Below are positions 62,803-64,000 of a stretch of DNA of 64,000 bases, in pieces; position 1 is the stretch's first letter, and every line of letters begins with the position of its first letter. This stretch comes from Thiobacillus denitrificans (lineage in GTDB: Bacteria; Pseudomonadota; Gammaproteobacteria; Burkholderiales; Thiobacillaceae). Below the pieces are notes generated by a model that worked only from the letters and a program-made list of their open reading frames with translations, did not search any database and had not been told where the DNA came from. The translations under genes and the position numbers were made by a program. The DNA is taken from the NCBI GenBank assembly GCA_020723405.1, contig DYIY01000002.1, positions 340,595 to 404,594 on the forward strand, read 5' to 3'.

Positions 62803-64000
62803 GTGGTGCGTCGACTCCTATTAGTCAATTGCCGATTTTTTTGGGTTTTTGCATTGTTGGTTCGCTTGTTTTTGCTTACCACGACTCCTTTGTTGGCTGA
62901 AACCATCCCTGCCGATTTCACTTATGGTGAATTATGGCGAAAAATTAATGGGTTTGATATATGCAATAACGACTACTACCCATCTGCAGTCGATGTATGC
63001 GCATCAATACCATGCAGGACAGACTCTCCTTACAATGAAGTACCAGGCACGAATCAGCCATACGTCATACTTGTTTTTCCAAATGGTGCAGCGGGTACTG
63101 AATGCGGCTATAAGCTCTATGAAGTTGATTGGTGCTATTGCGACAAAGCTTCTGGTGGCCGATCCGAACGTACAAATGGATCAGCAAAAAAATATTTTGA
63201 ATATTCGTATATATGCCCAAGCGGCGAGGGTTGGACGCTCACCGGGACAACCTGCACCCGCCCCGACTGCGCTCCCAACACCATCCGCCTCGCCGACGGC
63301 ACCTGCTCCCCCGAATGTCTGATCCCCGGCTGGCACCCTAACAGCAGTGGCCAATGCGTCCCCCCCGAGAAAAACGCCGGCGACCCCCGCTGTGAAGGCA
63401 CCGGCAACCCCCTGCACACCGGCACCGGCAACAAATACCAACCCGACACCGACTACACCAGCGCCTCCGGCCTCACCCTCACCCGCCACTACAACAGCCA
63501 GACCGCCACCGCCGGCCCCTTCGGCCCCAGCTGGAGCATCCTGCCCGGCCTGACCGTCAACGGCACCACCCTCGCCGCCTCCCGCCCCGACGGCCAGCAA
63601 CTCCCCTACACCCTCAGCAACGGCCTCTGGCTCCCCGACGCCGACGTCAATCTCACCCTCGCCGCCACTGAAACCGGCTACCTCCTCACCACCTCCGAAG
63701 GCGACCAGGAAGCCTACGACCTCACCGGCAAGCTTCTCACCCTCACCTCCCTCAGCGGCCGGGTGACAACCCTCCACTACGATCCCCTCGGCCGTCTGGA
63801 AACCCTCACCGACGACTTCGGCCACAGCCTCAGCTTCGCTTACGACACCGCCAACCGCGTCTCCACCCTCACCGACCCCGCCGGCCAACTCATCACCTAC
63901 ACCTACGACACCGCCGGCAACCTCCACACCGTCACCTACCCCGACCTCACCCCCGCCGATCCCACCGACAACCCCACCCGCACCTACCACTACGAAGACC
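62803..64000 (+). CDS. Exported RHS/YD-repeat protein (5' part, runs off the window)
   Basis: The frame is open from 62803 to the end, at least 399 residues. Residues 1-30 are a signal peptide (Arg-rich start, then FFWVFALLVRLFLL, cleavage near LLAE). A Cys-rich region follows (about 50-190, for example CYCDKASGG, PDCAPNT, CSPECLIPGW). Next come the DUF6531-like block GTGNPLHTGTGNKYQPDTDY and GPFGPSWS (about 199-250), then YD repeats (HYDPLGRLETL, YDTANRVSTLTDPAG, YTYDTAGNLHTV). RHS proteins are large shells often carrying a C-terminal toxin, but the end is not visible. Base composition is AT-rich up to about 63230 and GC-rich after it. Confidence 0.85.
   Translation, partial: MVRRLLLVNCRFFWVFALLVRLFLLTTTPLLAETIPADFTYGELWRKINGFDICNNDYYPSAVDVCASIPCRTDSPYNEVPGTNQPYVILVFPNGAAGTECGYKLYEVDWCYCDKASGGRSERTNGSAKKYFEYSYICPSGEGWTLTGTTCTRPDCAPNTIRLADGTCSPECLIPGWHPNSSGQCVPPEKNAGDPRCEGTGNPLHTGTGNKYQPDTDYTSASGLTLTRHYNSQTATAGPFGPSWSILPGLTVNGTTLAASRPDGQQLPYTLSNGLWLPDADVNLTLAATETGYLLTTSEGDQEAYDLTGKLLTLTSLSGRVTTLHYDPLGRLETLTDDFGHSLSFAYDTANRVSTLTDPAGQLITYTYDTAGNLHTVTYPDLTPADPTDNPTRTYHYED

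Noticed and set aside
62673..62900. A 75-codon frame with a hydrophobic stretch before the RHS gene
   Set aside because: It overlaps the RHS signal peptide in another frame. The RHS frame is continuous from its ribosome binding site into the GC-rich core, which settles the correct frame.
62849..63322. A 157-codon frame inside the RHS N-terminal region
   Set aside because: No ribosome binding site or family match, and the +1 frame carries the signal peptide and Cys-rich domain that join the RHS core.

Overview
The window is a high-GC (roughly two thirds G+C), densely packed chromosomal segment. Gene order and protein style point to a betaproteobacterium of the Rhodocyclales/Nitrosomonadales kind. 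Supporting signs are the tmk-holB-pilZ-tatD string, the yceD-rpmF-plsX-fabHDG-acpP-fabF-pabC-mltG block, the serC-pheA-hisC-tyrA-aroA-cmk-rpsA-ihfB-lapAB block, a two-subunit pyruvate carboxylase and a PEP-CTERM protein. No rRNA operon, CRISPR array, prophage or complete insertion sequence was seen. One tRNA gene is present.

Layout. (1) 0.2-7.4 kb: an MtaD/SsnA-type deaminase, RluE, isocitrate dehydrogenase, a cold-shock protein, ClpS-ClpA and TatD. (2) 7.5-17.5 kb, all minus strand: one long envelope and fatty-acid transcription unit running from yceD down to tatD (DUF177 protein, L32, PlsX, FabH, FabD, FabG, ACP, FabF, PabC, MltG, Tmk, HolB, PilZ, TatD). A terminator-like double hairpin follows acpP. 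(3) 17.6-22.3 kb, plus strand: PycA-PycB, a YceF-type Maf protein and an RsmI-like methylase. (4) 22.3-40.5 kb, minus strand: periplasmic DNA ligase LigE, CysM, UDP-glucose dehydrogenase, PyrF, LapB-LapA, IHF-beta, ribosomal protein S1, Cmk, the aromatic amino acid genes, SerA, SerC, an exported beta-carbonic anhydrase, a UbiB-family kinase and an unknown helical protein. (5) 40.6-42.5 kb: an NlpC/P60 hydrolase, an unknown exported protein and a PEP-CTERM protein. (6) 42.9-50.3 kb: a Fur-box-fronted iron cluster with FbpABC (Fe3+), an APH/P-loop kinase fusion and FeoAB (Fe2+). (7) 50.7-62.0 kb: signalling genes, namely a single-domain response regulator, a hybrid histidine kinase and a 1,333-residue CBS-PAS-GGDEF-EAL-CZB protein, with SerRS, MltF and tRNA-Ser(CGA) between them. 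(8) 62.1-64.0 kb: an exported cupin and the start of an exported RHS/YD-repeat protein that runs off the end.

The most unusual signal is not a gene. Two related families of nested inverted repeats (GTAGTCGGTAG/CTACCGACTAC type at 7416, 20892 and 24096; GAGTCGAGAG type at 34796 and, weakly, 14656) fill the gap between two genes read in the same direction. In each case the pyrimidine-rich arm lies at or within a few bases of the downstream start codon, where a Shine-Dalgarno sequence would normally be (tatD, maf, cysM, pheA; fabD less clearly). Other points worth attention are the mixed Fe3+/Fe2+ uptake cluster with a cysteine cluster in FbpC, the zinc-binding CZB domain at the end of a bifunctional c-di-GMP enzyme whose TTG start seems coupled to a short upstream ORF, and the sharp base-composition break inside the RHS gene.

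All calls rest on reading the sequence by eye. No database search was possible, so gene symbols reflect recognised family motifs and gene context.
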